From Rhodospirillaceae bacterium (GTDB taxonomy: Bacteria; Pseudomonadota; Alphaproteobacteria; UBA828), in contig PBVE01000013.1 in NCBI GenBank assembly GCA_002728135.1, positions 1 to 64,000 on the forward strand: a DNA stretch of 64,000 nt. The letters run 5' to 3'. The notes under the pieces were generated by a model. It was not told the origin of the DNA, made no database searches, and worked only from the letters and a program-made list of their open reading frames with translations. Made by a program: the position numbers and the translations under genes. Below, piece by piece: positions 63,046 through 64,000 of this stretch. Each line of letters starts with the position of its first letter. Positions within the stretch are counted from its first letter, which is position 1.

Positions 63046-64000
63046 TTAGTTTTGTATTTTCCACTTCCAAAAATCTTGTCCTTCATTCATATAAATTTTT
63101 GAAAGAACCATTTTATGCACCTCAGAAGCTCCATCTACTAATTTAGCCTGCCTTGCATATCTATACATCCATTCAAGTAAAGTATCTTTTGAATATCCTT
63201 TTGCTCCACAGAGCTGAATACAGGTATCAATAACAGAGTTCAAAGTTTCAGCTACTTGAACCTTTGCCATGGATATTTCCTTTCTTGCTTTATCATTCTG
63301 GTCTAGTTTCCAAGCAGCATACATAGTTGTTAATTTGCTTACATGAATATTCATTGCTGCTTCCCCTAGCATCCATTGAACTCCTTCATGTTCAGATAAA
63401 GATGTACCAAAGGATTTCCTCTCTCTAACATATTCAGCAGCAATATCCATTGCACGGCGAGACATTCCAATCCAACGCATACAATGTGTGAGCCTTGCAG
63501 GCCCCAATCTGATTTGTGTTGCCTTTAGGCCATCACCAATTGCCATCAATACATCTTCTTCTGATACTTCCAAACCACTAAATTCCAGCTCACAATGTCC
63601 ACCGTGCTCTTCGGGGCCCATAATGGGTATTCTACGAGAAATACGCCAGCCTGGCTGATCTTTATCAAATAAAAAACAACTCAAACCTTTTCTTGCATCA
63701 TCTGAAGTCCTTGCAATAACCATAAAGTGTTGAGCTGCACCAGCACCTGTAATAAACCATTTTTTTCCAGTAATTATCCATTTTTTTCCAGACTTCTCTG
63801 CCTTAGTAAGCATCATACCTGCTGGGTCAGAGCCAGCACCTGGATGTGGTTCGGTCATAACAAAGGAAGAATTAACAGCCCCATCAACAATCGGTTGCAA
63901 CCAACGTTTTTTTTGGTAATCGGTCCCGACCATAGAGAGTAACCTCATATTACCATCATCTGGAGCCGCACAATTTAAAGCAAGAGCTCCAAATATTGAG
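63046..64000 (-). CDS. Acyl-CoA dehydrogenase, partial (5' end beyond the window)
   Basis: The minus-strand frame is open to the window edge, so 317 C-terminal residues are visible and the start lies outside. Conserved acyl-CoA dehydrogenase segments are PDDGNMRLLSMVG, FVMTEPHPGAGSDP with the flavin-contacting region, WFITGAG, and the C-terminal RQAKLVDGASEVHKMVLSKI. The last resembles the ACAD10/11-like or cyclohexanecarboxyl-CoA group (ASEVH), but the chain-length specificity is unknown. It is FAD-dependent and passes electrons to ETF. Confidence 0.9.
   Translation of the reverse strand, partial: SIFGALALNCAAPDDGNMRLLSMVGTDYQKKRWLQPIVDGAVNSSFVMTEPHPGAGSDPAGMMLTKAEKSGKKWIITGKKWFITGAGAAQHFMVIARTSDDARKGLSCFLFDKDQPGWRISRRIPIMGPEEHGGHCELEFSGLEVSEEDVLMAIGDGLKATQIRLGPARLTHCMRWIGMSRRAMDIAAEYVRERKSFGTSLSEHEGVQWMLGEAAMNIHVSKLTTMYAAWKLDQNDKARKEISMAKVQVAETLNSVIDTCIQLCGAKGYSKDTLLEWMYRYARQAKLVDGASEVHKMVLSKIYMNEGQDFWKWKIQN

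Overview
The window is an AT-rich (roughly one third G+C by eye), gene-dense stretch of an alphaproteobacterial chromosome. The evidence is gene order: rpsB-tsf-pyrH-frr-uppS-cdsA-rseP-bamA-skp-lpxD-fabZ-lpxA-lpxI-lpxB, trpGDC-moaC-moeA-lexA-gltX-gltA, pyrG-kdsA-eno-ftsB-pdhABC-lpd-lipA-coq10-cinA-pgpA-ispDF, ntrY-ntrX-trkA-hfq-hflX, and rlpA-dacA-tmk-holB-metG-tatD are all classic alphaproteobacterial neighbourhoods. A GTTC-N7-GTTC SOS box in front of lexA, LpxI instead of LpxH, and an ispDF fusion agree. Tryptophan, lipid A and molybdopterin genes argue for a free-living, streamlined (probably aquatic) lineage rather than an intracellular one. I cannot name the genus.

Layout. 1-13130 (+): end of rpsB, translation, nucleotide, isoprenoid and lipid genes, outer-membrane biogenesis and lipid A synthesis, then glyoxalase I. 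13171-21176 (-): gltA, gltX, lexA, moeA, moaC, trpC, trpD, trpG. 21303-22785 (+): a methyltransferase and a YibQ-type deacetylase, placed between trpG and trpE. 22801-26207 (-): trpE and ppiD. 26477-38524 (+): tpiA, secG, pyrG, kdsA (frameshifted), eno, ftsB, the pyruvate dehydrogenase complex, lipA, coq10. 38571-40822 (-): cinA, pgpA, ispDF. 41093-51945 (+): a stand-alone NtrC DNA-binding domain, ntrY, ntrX, trkA, an aminotransferase, a HAD phosphatase, hfq, hflX, groES-groEL. 52036-61224 (-): mazG, a PhnP-like metallohydrolase, tatD, metG, holB (in-frame TGA), tmk, dacA, rlpA, mltB. The right end has a 2-hydroxyacid dehydrogenase, tRNA-Ser(UGA), a YciA-type thioesterase and a partial acyl-CoA dehydrogenase. 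No insertion sequence, prophage or CRISPR array was seen, and no gene-free stretch exceeds 300 bases.

How it works together. This is a core-metabolism window: envelope assembly (BamA, Skp, RseP, Lpx, PpiD, MltB, RlpA, DacA), the glycolysis-to-TCA link (TpiA, Eno, PDH, GltA), and stress control (LexA, HrcA/CIRCE-GroESL, Hfq, NtrYX). Its most unusual content is in decoding and regulation. hflX has no ATG/GTG/TTG start and seems to begin at ATT behind a good Shine-Dalgarno. kdsA is split by one A in an A9 run. holB carries one in-frame TGA exactly at the conserved RSRC cysteine. NtrC has shrunk to a 98-residue Fis-like protein. NtrX has lost its Walker B glutamate. A long two-tier inverted repeat covers the ftsB start codon. 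Genes normally found at these loci (dxr, comEC, dusB, ntrB) are missing. Whether the single-base lesions are real or assembly errors cannot be decided from sequence alone.
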